DNA of 64,000 bases from Campanula takesimana (Eukaryota; Streptophyta; Magnoliopsida; Asterales; Campanulaceae), in contig JAOWBW010000018.1 of NCBI GenBank assembly GCA_026119855.1, positions 2,732,437 to 2,796,436 on the forward strand. Reading direction: 5' to 3'. The translations under genes and the position numbers were made by a program. Positions within the stretch are counted from its first letter, which is position 1. Each line of letters begins with the position of its first letter. Under the pieces are notes generated by a model. It saw nothing but the letters and a program-made list of their open reading frames with translations, did not search any database and had not been told where the DNA came from. Below are positions 19,652 to 28,539 of the stretch, piece after piece.

Positions 19652-22380
19652 CCCTCGGACCCATGAATAAGGGGGACCATAAGCATACCGTTTTATTTCA
19701 GGAATGCTTCATGGCCTCAACTGGTGCAAGCAAGGATTTGTGGATTCTAGATAGTGGCTGCTCAAGACATATGACAGGATTTGCAGATCTTCTTGCCGAT
19801 ACTATCGAAGCATCAGGTCCCCCAGTAGTGTTTGGTGATAATGCCAGAGGAAAAATCGTCGGTATAGGTACCATCAAGAGAGGTGCAGTTACTGTACAGA
19901 AGGTCTCTCTAGTGGATGGTCTGAAACACAACCTTCTATCAATATCACAATTCTGTGATAAAGGAATGCAATGCGTATTTACTACTTCCAGTTGCTATGT
20001 GAAAGACATTGCTTCCAATGAGACTCTTCTCACTGCCAAACGTAAAGGTAACATTTATGCAGTAGACTTAAGTGCTATTACTGGTGTTGCTAATGTTTGT
20101 TTTGTAGCTAAGAACATCAGTGAGAACTCATGGCTATGGCACAAGAGACTCAGTCACTTGAACTTCAAATATCTATCCAAGCTTGCCGGTTCAAATCTTG
20201 TTACCGGTCTGCCTCAAGTGTCTGCTGATCAAGCAAAGAAATGCAAGGCCTGCCAGCTTGGAAAACAACATAAGTCATCTTTCCGAAGCAAGCCCTGCAT
20301 GTCAACTTCTAAGTGCCTCCAATTGCTACATATGGATCTATTTGGCCCCACATCTACAGCAAGTATCGGGGGAAGTAGATACACCTTGGTTGTAGTAGAT
20401 GATTTCTCTAGATATACTTGGGTGGAAACCTTCAGTCACAAAGATGACACCTATGCTGTTGCCACCAAGTTATTCAGACTACTACAAACTCAGAAAGAAA
20501 GCGATATCATCAGTATGAGATCAGACAACGGCACTGAATTCAAGAACAATGGTATTGCTCAGTACTGTGATGATCATGGTATAGACCACAACTTCTCAGC
20601 TGCCGGTACACCACAACAAAATGGTGTTGTTGAGAGGAAGAACAGAACTCTCATTGAAGCTGGTAAGACCATGATTGCCGAAGCCAGGCTGCCGAAGTAC
20701 TTTTGGGCTGAAGCGATCAATACAGCCTGCTTCACCCAGAACAGATCTCTAATCAACAAATTCCTTAACAAGACTCCTTATGAACTCTGGAGAGGCAGAA
20801 TTCCCAACATTGGATTCTTCAAGATATTCGGCTGCAAATGTTACGTGCTATACAATGGAAAAGAGCACAGAGGTAAATTTGATGAGAAAGCTGATGAAGG
20901 AATCTTTGTTGGATACGCTAAACACAGTAAGGCCTTTCGAGTTTTCAATAAGAAACTTTTGAAAATTGTTGAATCTGTTCATGTAACCTTTGATGAATTT
21001 GATTTGTTAGAGTCTGACAAGGCTCCAAATAGTACTAATGTGTCTAGTGCTCATGAGACAGGTGAATCCAGTAATACTAATCCTGCAGATCAAGTACCAG
21101 CTGCTGATCCAGTCATTTCAGCAGAAGAATCAGCAGATGCTCCGTATTTTCCTTCATCAGCAGAACCAGAACCTGCTGATGAATTTCATAATCCGTTTGC
21201 CGATGCAAACTCTGCTGATCATCCTGAAGACAGATCTAGCCCTCAACCAATTTCTGTTATAAGACCTATTCCTCCAAGCTTTCATCCACCTCTCACTCAA
21301 AGTTCTTCTCCTACACCTTCTGCTGATCTTGATCCTCCTCTAGAATCCTTACAACAAGAATCAGTAAGACAAGATGTGCCGAGAGAAGTCAGAACTGTTC
21401 GTGATCATCCATTAGAAAATGTGATTGGTGATGTCTTTGGTCCCAGATTAACTAGGAACCTTAGTAGAGCATTTTCTGAAAGCCTTTTCTCATCTGCTAT
21501 GGTCTCCGATATAGAACCAAAGAAGACTGAAGAAGCTCTTGCCGATCCTGGTTGGGTTGAAGCCATGCAAGAGGAACTGAATCAGTTTGAAAGATGCAAA
21601 GTATGGGAACTTGTGCCAAGACCAACTTCTCAGCAAGTTATTGGTACTAAGTGGGTTTACAGGAACAAATTGGATGAAGCTGGGAAAATCATTAGAAACA
21701 AAGCAAGGTTAGTTGCTAAAGGCTACCGTCAAGAGGAAGGAATCGACTACGATGAGACATTTGCTCCTGTTGCAAGATTGGAAGCTATAAGACTTTTCTT
21801 AGCCTATGCTGCCTTCAAGGAATTCAAGCTATATCAAATGGACGTGAAAAGTGCCTTCCTGAATGGAGAACTCCAAGAACTAGTCTATGTTGAACAACCA
21901 CCAGGTTTTGAGGACTCCAAGAAGCCTGATCATGTCTACCGATTGAAGAAAGCACTCTATGGCTTAAAGCAAGCTCCAAGAGCATGGTATGAAACCCTTT
22001 CTAAGTTCTTACTTAGCGATGGCTTAGGCTTCACTCGAGGTAAAATCGATACTACTTTATTTGTTGCCAAGCATAAGGGTCATTCATTGTTTGTTCAAAT
22101 TTATGTCGATGATATTATTTTTGGTTCCACTAACGAATCCCTTTGCAAGAGATTTGAGAAACTGATGCAGAGCAAGTTCGAGATGAGCATGATGGGTGAA
22201 CTAACATATTTCCTTGGACTGCAAGTCAAACAAACCCATGAAGGAATATTCATCAGTCAAGCCAAGTATGCCAAAGAACTTATCAAGAAGTTTGGCTTTG
22301 ACAATGCTCACTCTCAAAGCACACCGATGGGCACTAACATTCATTTAGATAAGGATGAGTCTGGTAAGAAAGTAACATGA
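19630..22380 (+). CDS. pol: Copia pol: protease, integrase, reverse transcriptase
   Basis: Aspartic protease WILDSGCSRHMTG (about 19738-19776); GAG-pre-integrase with WHKRLSHLN and CKACQLGK; integrase with HMDLFGP, VVDDFSRYTW, MRSDNGTEF and QQNGVVERKNRTL (the D, D and E are present); a Pro/Ser/Asp-rich spacer at 21050-21400 full of Ala-Asp; reverse transcriptase with IGTKWVYRNK, QMDVKSAFLNG and catalytic YVDDIIFGS (22105-22131). The frame stops at 22378-22380 in ATGA, just before the RNase H segment. The frame is open from 19630; the first ATG in it is 19663. All catalytic residues that I can see are intact. Confidence 0.9.
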   Translation: MVAKEELTLGPMNKGDHKHTVLFQECFMASTGASKDLWILDSGCSRHMTGFADLLADTIEASGPPVVFGDNARGKIVGIGTIKRGAVTVQKVSLVDGLKHNLLSISQFCDKGMQCVFTTSSCYVKDIASNETLLTAKRKGNIYAVDLSAITGVANVCFVAKNISENSWLWHKRLSHLNFKYLSKLAGSNLVTGLPQVSADQAKKCKACQLGKQHKSSFRSKPCMSTSKCLQLLHMDLFGPTSTASIGGSRYTLVVVDDFSRYTWVETFSHKDDTYAVATKLFRLLQTQKESDIISMRSDNGTEFKNNGIAQYCDDHGIDHNFSAAGTPQQNGVVERKNRTLIEAGKTMIAEARLPKYFWAEAINTACFTQNRSLINKFLNKTPYELWRGRIPNIGFFKIFGCKCYVLYNGKEHRGKFDEKADEGIFVGYAKHSKAFRVFNKKLLKIVESVHVTFDEFDLLESDKAPNSTNVSSAHETGESSNTNPADQVPAADPVISAEESADAPYFPSSAEPEPADEFHNPFADANSADHPEDRSSPQPISVIRPIPPSFHPPLTQSSSPTPSADLDPPLESLQQESVRQDVPREVRTVRDHPLENVIGDVFGPRLTRNLSRAFSESLFSSAMVSDIEPKKTEEALADPGWVEAMQEELNQFERCKVWELVPRPTSQQVIGTKWVYRNKLDEAGKIIRNKARLVAKGYRQEEGIDYDETFAPVARLEAIRLFLAYAAFKEFKLYQMDVKSAFLNGELQELVYVEQPPGFEDSKKPDHVYRLKKALYGLKQAPRAWYETLSKFLLSDGLGFTRGKIDTTLFVAKHKGHSLFVQIYVDDIIFGSTNESLCKRFEKLMQSKFEMSMMGELTYFLGLQVKQTHEGIFISQAKYAKELIKKFGFDNAHSQSTPMGTNIHLDKDESGKKVT

Positions 22381-23048
22381 CTGTCTACCGAGGTATGATA
22401 GGCTCACTCCTCTATCTTACTGCCAGTAGACCAGATATTATGTTTGCTGTTTGTGTTTGTGCCAGGTTTCAAGCTGACCCTAGGGAATCCCATTTGCAGG
22501 CTGTAAAACGTATTATTAAATATTTATGTGGCACTGCTAACCTTGGATTATGGTATGCAAGAGATTCATCTTTCAATCTTATAGGTTATTCAGATGCAGA
22601 CTTTGCAGCTTGTAGGGTGACCAGAAAGAGTACAAGTGGAACTTGCCAATTTCTTGGTGATAGATTGGTGTCTTGGTCCTGTAAGAAGCAAGCATCAATT
22701 TCCACTTCCACTACTGAAGCTGAGTACATAGCTGCCGGCAGTTGCTGTTCACAGATTCTATGGATGAAGCAGCAGCTGGTTGACTATGAAGTACCATCTC
22801 AAATTTGTCCCATCTATTGTGACAACCAATCAGCAATTTCAGTATCAAACAATCCGGTCATGCATTCCAAAACCAAGCACATAGACATCAAATACCACTT
22901 CCTGAAGGAACATGTTGAAAAAGGGAATGTTGTGCTGCTCAAAGTCCATACCGATTTCCAAAGAGCAGACATACTAACAAAGCCCTTGGATCAGAAAAGA
23001 TTTGAATTCCTCAGAGGTGAATTAGGTATGATTGATTTTTATGGTTAA
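22377..23048 (+). CDS. Copia RNase H
   Basis: Continues pol one base back, beginning MTVYRGMIGSLLYLT. RNase H motifs are YSDADFAA, STTEAEYIAA, IYCDNQSA and the C-terminal HTDFQRADILTKPL. In related elements this is fused to the reverse transcriptase, so the ATGA junction at 22377 represents one missing base or a restart site. It ends normally at 23046-23048. Confidence 0.88.
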   Translation: MTVYRGMIGSLLYLTASRPDIMFAVCVCARFQADPRESHLQAVKRIIKYLCGTANLGLWYARDSSFNLIGYSDADFAACRVTRKSTSGTCQFLGDRLVSWSCKKQASISTSTTEAEYIAAGSCCSQILWMKQQLVDYEVPSQICPIYCDNQSAISVSNNPVMHSKTKHIDIKYHFLKEHVEKGNVVLLKVHTDFQRADILTKPLDQKRFEFLRGELGMIDFYG

Positions 23049-23077
23049 AATTGCGCTAACTTTGCTACTTTGTGTTA

Positions 23078-23272
23078 GTCTGCCGATCAAATCAGCAGAG
23101 CATCAAATTATCTTGCCGACTACGAACATGCCGACAAAATCTTACCGATCGAAAATTTTGTCAAAATCATCTTGCCGATTCTATCTATATATCTTGCCGA
23201 TTCAATATATTGCCGATTCAATCATTTTGCCGATTCAAGCTATCTTGCCGATTCAATTATCTTGCCGATTAA
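23078..23272 (+). repeat. Cluster of TTGCCGATTCAA-type repeats
   Basis: About ten degenerate copies of cttgccgattcaa lie between RNase H and the 3' module. The core TGCCGAT is the same word that recurs in the LTRs and through the coding parts of this element, always on the plus strand. No protein is indicated. Confidence 0.75.
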
Positions 23273-23621
23273 TGAAATCAAATCAGCACGTCTCTGCAAA
23301 AGTTAAGATTCCTGACACATGACGTAAGCAATCAAATCAAAGGTACATCGGTCACACTTTCTCCCTGACACGTGTGTGTACCTTTCTTATCCAAAATCGT
23401 GTCAAGATGTATTCCATTTAATGCGATACATCAGCAGGTAAACAGGTCATCATCACTTCTATTTTATTTTTGACTAATTTACCCTTTCTCCCTCTTACTT
23501 TTAACTGTTCACCTTACCGATTTGTGTGCGCATTAATTTTTGCGTGCGCACGGTCTCCGAGACAAAAGGTACAGTTATTTCTCTCCCTTGCCCTTTCATA
23601 TTCTCTCTCTCCCCCATAACA

Positions 23622-23628
23622 TATATAA
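23622..23628 (+). promoter_or_regulatory. Possible internal TATA box for the 3' module
   Basis: TATATAA is followed by a CT-rich leader (tctctgctctctattctctc) and then a canonical intron directly before the ATG at 23845. This arrangement resembles a plant gene promoter plus 5' UTR. Function is inferred from layout only. Confidence 0.45.
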
Positions 23629-23751
23629 CGCCTTTCAAAATTCCATTAAGCTCTTTCTCCGCCATTTTATTCTCTGCTCTCTATTCTCTCTATCTCTCCT
23701 ATTTCCAGATTATCAGTTCATCGTTTTATTTGTTCATCTATTCATAATCTG

Positions 23752-23841
23752 GTAAGTGTTTATTCTCTGCTCATTTCTAATCATTTATGGTTTGATTTGT
23801 CTTTATTTCTAACATTGAGAGTTATTTGAGTAATTTTGCAG
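23752..23841 (+). other. Leader intron before the 3' reading frames
   Basis: The donor ctg|gtaagtg and acceptor attttgcag|acaatg bound 90 bases of T-rich DNA, ending four bases before the ATG. Both splice sites match the plant consensus well. It could splice a subgenomic message from the LTR promoter or a message from the internal TATA box. Confidence 0.6.
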
Positions 23842-23844
23842 ACA

Positions 23845-24441
23845 ATGTCCGGTGAAAAAGATATCTACGGAGGCTATGTTGACTCCGACTACTTCAACGA
23901 CGAAGCCGACGGGGTTTTCTTGAAGAATCTTCTTATTGGGTCCTTGCTTGATTCGTTCATCACCCCATCAGGAGTTAGTTCAGTATTTGTGGATCTTGTC
24001 AGAGAATTCTTCTCCAACTCTTCAGTTGTCCGCGCTCGTGCTGATTCCTCCGTTATCGTCTCCATCAATTCTACTGTTTTGGGCGTGCAGATCTCTATTT
24101 CTCCCTCTTCTATCTCTGAAGTTTTTCCCAATCTTGGGAATGAAGGGTTGAGTGCTCTAGTTGATGAGCAGGAACTGGATAAGGCTTGGATTATCATGAG
24201 AGGTGCTGGCACAAGGCTTAGTGGCACTAATCATCTGAAGATTCATTATCCCCGAAGATACTATGCTTTGGCTGAGATAGTTGATAGATGTCTCATTTGC
24301 CGATCTGGATCCCACAGCAATATTACTGATGTGCAATTTGAAGCTATGGCCGCCATTGTTCTGCAGATTGAGTTCAACTGGTGTGCCTACATATTCAGGA
24401 TTATCGCTACGGCTGCTGATAAGTGGGCTTCTGACAGATGA
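23845..24441 (+). CDS. 3' extra frame of the Sirevirus-like Copia, first part
   Basis: A 198-residue frame starting MSGEKDIYGGYVDSDYF right after the leader intron. No known catalytic motif is present. Its end (NWCAYIFRII then DKWASDR) runs into the next frame through ATGA at 24438-24441, one base back, and the two together look like one protein. Sireviruses often carry such a 3' frame, sometimes called env-like; nothing here shows an envelope function, and I see no clear signal peptide or membrane anchor. Confidence 0.65.
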   Translation: MSGEKDIYGGYVDSDYFNDEADGVFLKNLLIGSLLDSFITPSGVSSVFVDLVREFFSNSSVVRARADSSVIVSINSTVLGVQISISPSSISEVFPNLGNEGLSALVDEQELDKAWIIMRGAGTRLSGTNHLKIHYPRRYYALAEIVDRCLICRSGSHSNITDVQFEAMAAIVLQIEFNWCAYIFRIIATAADKWASDR

Positions 24442-27400
24442 AGAACAAGGCCAATCCTGGAAAAGGATGCCATTATCTGTTGATAAGTATGATTCTGAGG
24501 AGAAATGCCAATGTAGTGGCTGCCGATCGCTTTCCATCCAGCTTGCCTTTCAATAGGTTGAAGTTCTTTGATGCTAAGGATTGGAAAAGGATTTCAAAGA
24601 ATGCTTCCAGTGCCGATGCCCCTTCTGTTGCTCCTGCACCTGTTGTTTCTAAAAGGAAGAAAAAGGCAAAGACCATTCCTTCAGTTGCTTCTCAATCAGC
24701 AGCAGTCTCTACTCCTGCTACTTCAACAGATAGGATTCTTGCCGATTCTACTCCTGGTGCTCCAAAGAAAAGGAAACTGATAAAGGTTGCCGATCAAGTG
24801 GTGACAAAGAAGGTGAAGCTTGCCGATGAAGTTCCTTCTTCCACTATTCCTCCTGCTGATCCCAGAGCTAAGCTAATTAGGTTTGCCCCTGCTCATCTTG
24901 CCGGTGCTTCCCTATCTACCGATCCTGCTGTCAAGGTTGAAATTCCTGATGAAGAATTCACTGATGACTTTGCCGATGGCAAAAGTATTGAGGATGTCAT
25001 TGAGAAGCTCAAGTCTCAGACTCCTAGGAAATGCGCTCCAATCAGAAACCCAACCTTCCACACCTTCTACAAGAATCCTTGGTCCTTCACCAACAAGGTC
25101 TTGAACAAGAAATGGGTCTTTCCGATTGACCATATGCCTCCCTTTATTCGTCGTCTTCTTCAGTTTCATGAAGAGATGAAAGACACTGTCACTCCCGGAA
25201 ATCCTGCTGATTATGTTGATCAAAGGAGTTTGGACAGACGGACTGATATGTGGAAAGAGAAGTTTGTACCTCTATCAAAGTTCAAGCAGTTGAAAGAGGC
25301 TGAACTAAAGCTCAATTTTGGTCGGTATTTTGAATTCCTACCACTTTCCTGGAACCAGATCTATCTCTTTCAAGACAGAATTAGACAAGATATGATGGTT
25401 CAGGATGTATGGATTATCTACGCCAGGACTTTTAATCAGCTCTCTCAATTCACAGAGTTTGATCCTTATCAGATTGGCAGAATGGAGAATAATGAAGATC
25501 TTCTGACCTACAATGATGACGAGGCTCCTGCTGACAGTCCTCTCAATGCTCACTTCTTCAGATCAGTCAAGAAAGTCACTATGGACTTGATTGACAAATC
25601 CAATGAATTTCTGCTGAAGCAAGATGCCGATCGCCTAGCTGCCGAAAATCTTGCCGATCCATCTGCTCAAGCTCCTTCTCCCAGCAGCAGCAAGACTTTA
25701 TCTGATGCCGATGTTCATTCTGCCGATGATGTAGATGCTGCTGATAATTCTTTTATTGCCGATGGTGACTCTGCTGACGGTGATTCTGATGCTGATAATG
25801 ATGATGGTGCTGATTTGTTTGGTGATTTGGTTTGTGCTCACAAAGCTGCTGCTGACTCTCCTTCCACTTCAGTTACAACAGATAGTGACAAGATGCCAAT
25901 CAGAACTGTCATGGCTAAAGCTTCCACTGCTGAAGTCTATGCAGAATCTGTACTTGAGGGTGATAGTAGTGTTGAAGGAAGGCATTCCGGTGATTCTATA
26001 GTGGAATTTCATGTTGAGCAAACTTCAGACACTCAACCTCTGATGGGTCTATCTGCCGACCTTGCTGCTCCAGTTGAGACAACTATGGACACTCAACAGT
26101 TGGATGTATCTGTTTCAGGAGGAGAACTTGCTGAAAAAGTGACTAATGAGACAACTGCTGACACTCATCTTACTGAGAAAACTACAGACACTCAGTTAAT
26201 ATCAGTCACCCCTGAAATACAGATTGTTCCTCCTACTGGAATCAAGGAGGTTGTGGAGTTGGGAGGAGGTGCTGATGATAGTACTCCTAATATTGATGCT
26301 GACATTGCTGCTAGTCTACAGTTTGAAGAGATTCTTCATCAGCCTTTGTTCAGCTTGCCGTCCGTTATCATCCCTCTCTTACCGGCTCCTGCTGCTGCTC
26401 ATGCCGATGTAGATCATGCTGATGAAGCTGATCCTGTTGCTGCTCATGCCGATGTAGATCATGCTGATGAAGCTGATCCTGTTGCTGCTCGTGCCGATGT
26501 AAATCATGCCGATGAGATAGATCCTGCTGATTACATGGTGGTTGGAGAACAAGCCTTTGTTGATCCTGATGCTGTTGATACTTCTCCACCACCCAGCTAT
26601 GATTATTTTCTCAATGGGAAGGATATGATGTGCTCCAACTGGTACACTTCCAATGCATCTATCCCCTCCAACAAATTTGGACAGCCTCTCTTCACTGTTC
26701 ATCCAAGGTTATCCTTCAAGTATACCTTAGGCAAATGTCCACTCCCCTTCGGCAAAGACCACCCTCATGTCACCAAGCATAAATTCTCTCCAGGAGGTTC
26801 TACCAGTGATAGTCCAATCTATCTTCCCTGGATTCTCAATGATGATGACATTGTTCGTTCAAAGGGAAAGACTCCTCGGATTTCTAGACTTAAGAAGAAA
26901 GTGGTCTATGACCCAATTCGATCTAGACCAGGACAGATAAAGATTAGAGGTGAATCTACCCTTCCCGGCCCTTCTCCAACTGAAGTGTGCATTACTTCAA
27001 ATGGATGGATGAGAAGCTGCTTGATGATCAATGATCTGCTGACTGACATCATTGAAGTTAGGCATACCAATCCTCGTGGCCTTCTTTATTTAATCAAGTC
27101 TGCCGCTTTGGCTATGACTCTGCCATTATTCCATCCTCGTCAGCGTGCCGATCATCTAGTCTATACCTCAAGGCTGATGAATGCCGGGTTAATGACTATG
27201 ATTCTTGAAGGTCGTGCTTACTTGAACTTAATCTTGGCTACCTTCCTTTCACTTGAAGACAGTGGCATGTTTCTGCTGCCGACTGATCGTGCCGTTATAG
27301 TTCATCCTGCTTTTCCTTTGCCAATCTGTCGTGCCGATGATTCTGATGATCTCATTGTCTCAACTTTTGTCCCTGCCGATTTCTTCTCATCTGCTGATGA

Positions 27401-28160
27401 TGCTGCCCTTCAATGGTTCTTACTTATTCCGGCTGCTCCTGTTCCTCCCTCTCCATCTCAGCCGATCTTGATCTCCTCTGATGATGAGATGATGACTGAT
27501 GATGTGCTTATTGAAGATGCTGATCTGAATAATGAAGATTTTATCCCTTCAATAGTGCTCCCGACGTCTGCCAGTATTTTCCAGCCTACCATCGTCAACA
27601 GTCTGTATGAGTATTTGAAGTTTAGTGAAGGCGATTTCACAAATCAGCAAGTGCCTGCCACTCGTGCTGATGTTGGTGATATGGCTCTTTCTGTTGGTGA
27701 CCTGGTTAAGGATGTTCATAAAGACCTGGTTAAGCGTCTACGTAAGTCCAATCAGGAGGAGGAGAATACTCTGGTTAAAGAATTGAAAGATCTCCTTGCT
27801 GACAGAGACGAGCGTATTATGGCTCTTTCTGAATCCTTGGGGACAACTCATAACATTCAACAGAATCTTGTTGATAATCAGAGGCTGCAGATAAGAGATA
27901 TGGGAAGACTTGAAACAGAATTGTCTAAGACCAAAGCTGCCCTTGCCGAAGCTAATCTGAAGATAGCTGCTCTTGAAGCCAACAACAAGATGCTGTCTGA
28001 AAGATTGGAAAGTGCGCAGAGAAGACAGAGCAAAGGAAAGAGGAAAGCTGAAAGAAAAGAAGAAAGAGCAAGGAAGAAGGCTAGGAAGACTGAATCTACA
28101 AAGGACTCAACTCCAGCAGCAGATCCCAAGATTTCTGATCCTCCAGCTGCTGATCCTTGA
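24438..28160 (+). CDS. 3' extra frame, second part: 1,240-residue Ala-Asp-rich coiled-coil protein
   Basis: The N-terminal third is basic (KRKKKAKT, PKKRKLIK resembling nuclear localisation signals), then a conserved-looking globular stretch (25040-25480). A long acidic segment rich in Ala-Asp follows, with a tandem repeat around AHADVDHADEADPVA at 26397-26510 (45-base units, about 2.5 copies). A second globular stretch (26600-27440) follows, and a C-terminal coiled coil (27800-28020) ends in a Lys/Arg-rich tail. No enzyme motif is recognised. Basic tail, coiled coil and acidic linkers would suit a nucleic-acid-binding or structural role; this is inference. Confidence 0.65.
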   Translation: MKNKANPGKGCHYLLISMILRRNANVVAADRFPSSLPFNRLKFFDAKDWKRISKNASSADAPSVAPAPVVSKRKKKAKTIPSVASQSAAVSTPATSTDRILADSTPGAPKKRKLIKVADQVVTKKVKLADEVPSSTIPPADPRAKLIRFAPAHLAGASLSTDPAVKVEIPDEEFTDDFADGKSIEDVIEKLKSQTPRKCAPIRNPTFHTFYKNPWSFTNKVLNKKWVFPIDHMPPFIRRLLQFHEEMKDTVTPGNPADYVDQRSLDRRTDMWKEKFVPLSKFKQLKEAELKLNFGRYFEFLPLSWNQIYLFQDRIRQDMMVQDVWIIYARTFNQLSQFTEFDPYQIGRMENNEDLLTYNDDEAPADSPLNAHFFRSVKKVTMDLIDKSNEFLLKQDADRLAAENLADPSAQAPSPSSSKTLSDADVHSADDVDAADNSFIADGDSADGDSDADNDDGADLFGDLVCAHKAAADSPSTSVTTDSDKMPIRTVMAKASTAEVYAESVLEGDSSVEGRHSGDSIVEFHVEQTSDTQPLMGLSADLAAPVETTMDTQQLDVSVSGGELAEKVTNETTADTHLTEKTTDTQLISVTPEIQIVPPTGIKEVVELGGGADDSTPNIDADIAASLQFEEILHQPLFSLPSVIIPLLPAPAAAHADVDHADEADPVAAHADVDHADEADPVAARADVNHADEIDPADYMVVGEQAFVDPDAVDTSPPPSYDYFLNGKDMMCSNWYTSNASIPSNKFGQPLFTVHPRLSFKYTLGKCPLPFGKDHPHVTKHKFSPGGSTSDSPIYLPWILNDDDIVRSKGKTPRISRLKKKVVYDPIRSRPGQIKIRGESTLPGPSPTEVCITSNGWMRSCLMINDLLTDIIEVRHTNPRGLLYLIKSAALAMTLPLFHPRQRADHLVYTSRLMNAGLMTMILEGRAYLNLILATFLSLEDSGMFLLPTDRAVIVHPAFPLPICRADDSDDLIVSTFVPADFFSSADDAALQWFLLIPAAPVPPSPSQPILISSDDEMMTDDVLIEDADLNNEDFIPSIVLPTSASIFQPTIVNSLYEYLKFSEGDFTNQQVPATRADVGDMALSVGDLVKDVHKDLVKRLRKSNQEEENTLVKELKDLLADRDERIMALSESLGTTHNIQQNLVDNQRLQIRDMGRLETELSKTKAALAEANLKIAALEANNKMLSERLESAQRRQSKGKRKAERKEERARKKARKTESTKDSTPAADPKISDPPAADP

Positions 28161-28462
28161 GTCACATAGCCTATGATGTAGATATCTTATTGAAGACCTT
28201 CACAGACAAATTTCTTTGCTTATAAAATTTTTATTGTGCTAATATGTTTTTCTTATATTTGTGTTGTTATCTGCATTATTCTGTGCTATTTCCTTTTGCA
28301 GATCATCACTCTTGCCGATTCCTTGAACCGGCTTCACCATTTATTTTGGTGAATCCACCTTTTGCATTAGACATCTAGTGTGACTTACCTTAGGATTTGG
28401 TTATACCTAGATATCCTTAGAAATCTTTTCCCTAAGATAAGTGATGTCTTTAGCTTTAAGGG

Positions 28463-28539
28463 TGATTGGACTTAAGTAATTAGGAGGAGATTGTTGTTCA
28501 AATAGATACCTAGGTCCTAGAATTACTTAATCCCAATCA
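28463..28539 (+). other. Polypurine tract and hairpin spanning the 3' LTR edge
   Basis: The purine tract AGGAGGAGA (28482-28490) sits one base before the 3' LTR (28492), where plus-strand priming is expected. The 19 bases 28463-28481 (tgattggacttaagtaatt) pair with 28521-28539 in the LTR with two mismatches, enclosing the tract and the first 29 LTR bases in a 39-base loop. Confidence 0.7.

Noticed and set aside
18533..22380. Programmed -1 frameshifting at classical slippery sites
   Set aside because: I looked for X-XXY-YYZ heptamers in the overlaps and saw none; stop-restart or base loss remains possible.
23078..23272. Regularly spaced short repeats that could suggest a CRISPR array
   Set aside because: Repeats are only about 12 bases, degenerate and without uniform spacers, in a plant retrotransposon.
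26368..26702. Minus-strand His/Gln/Asp- and Ile-rich frames opposite the Ala-Asp repeats
   Set aside because: They are shadows of the 45-base tandem repeat on the coding strand.
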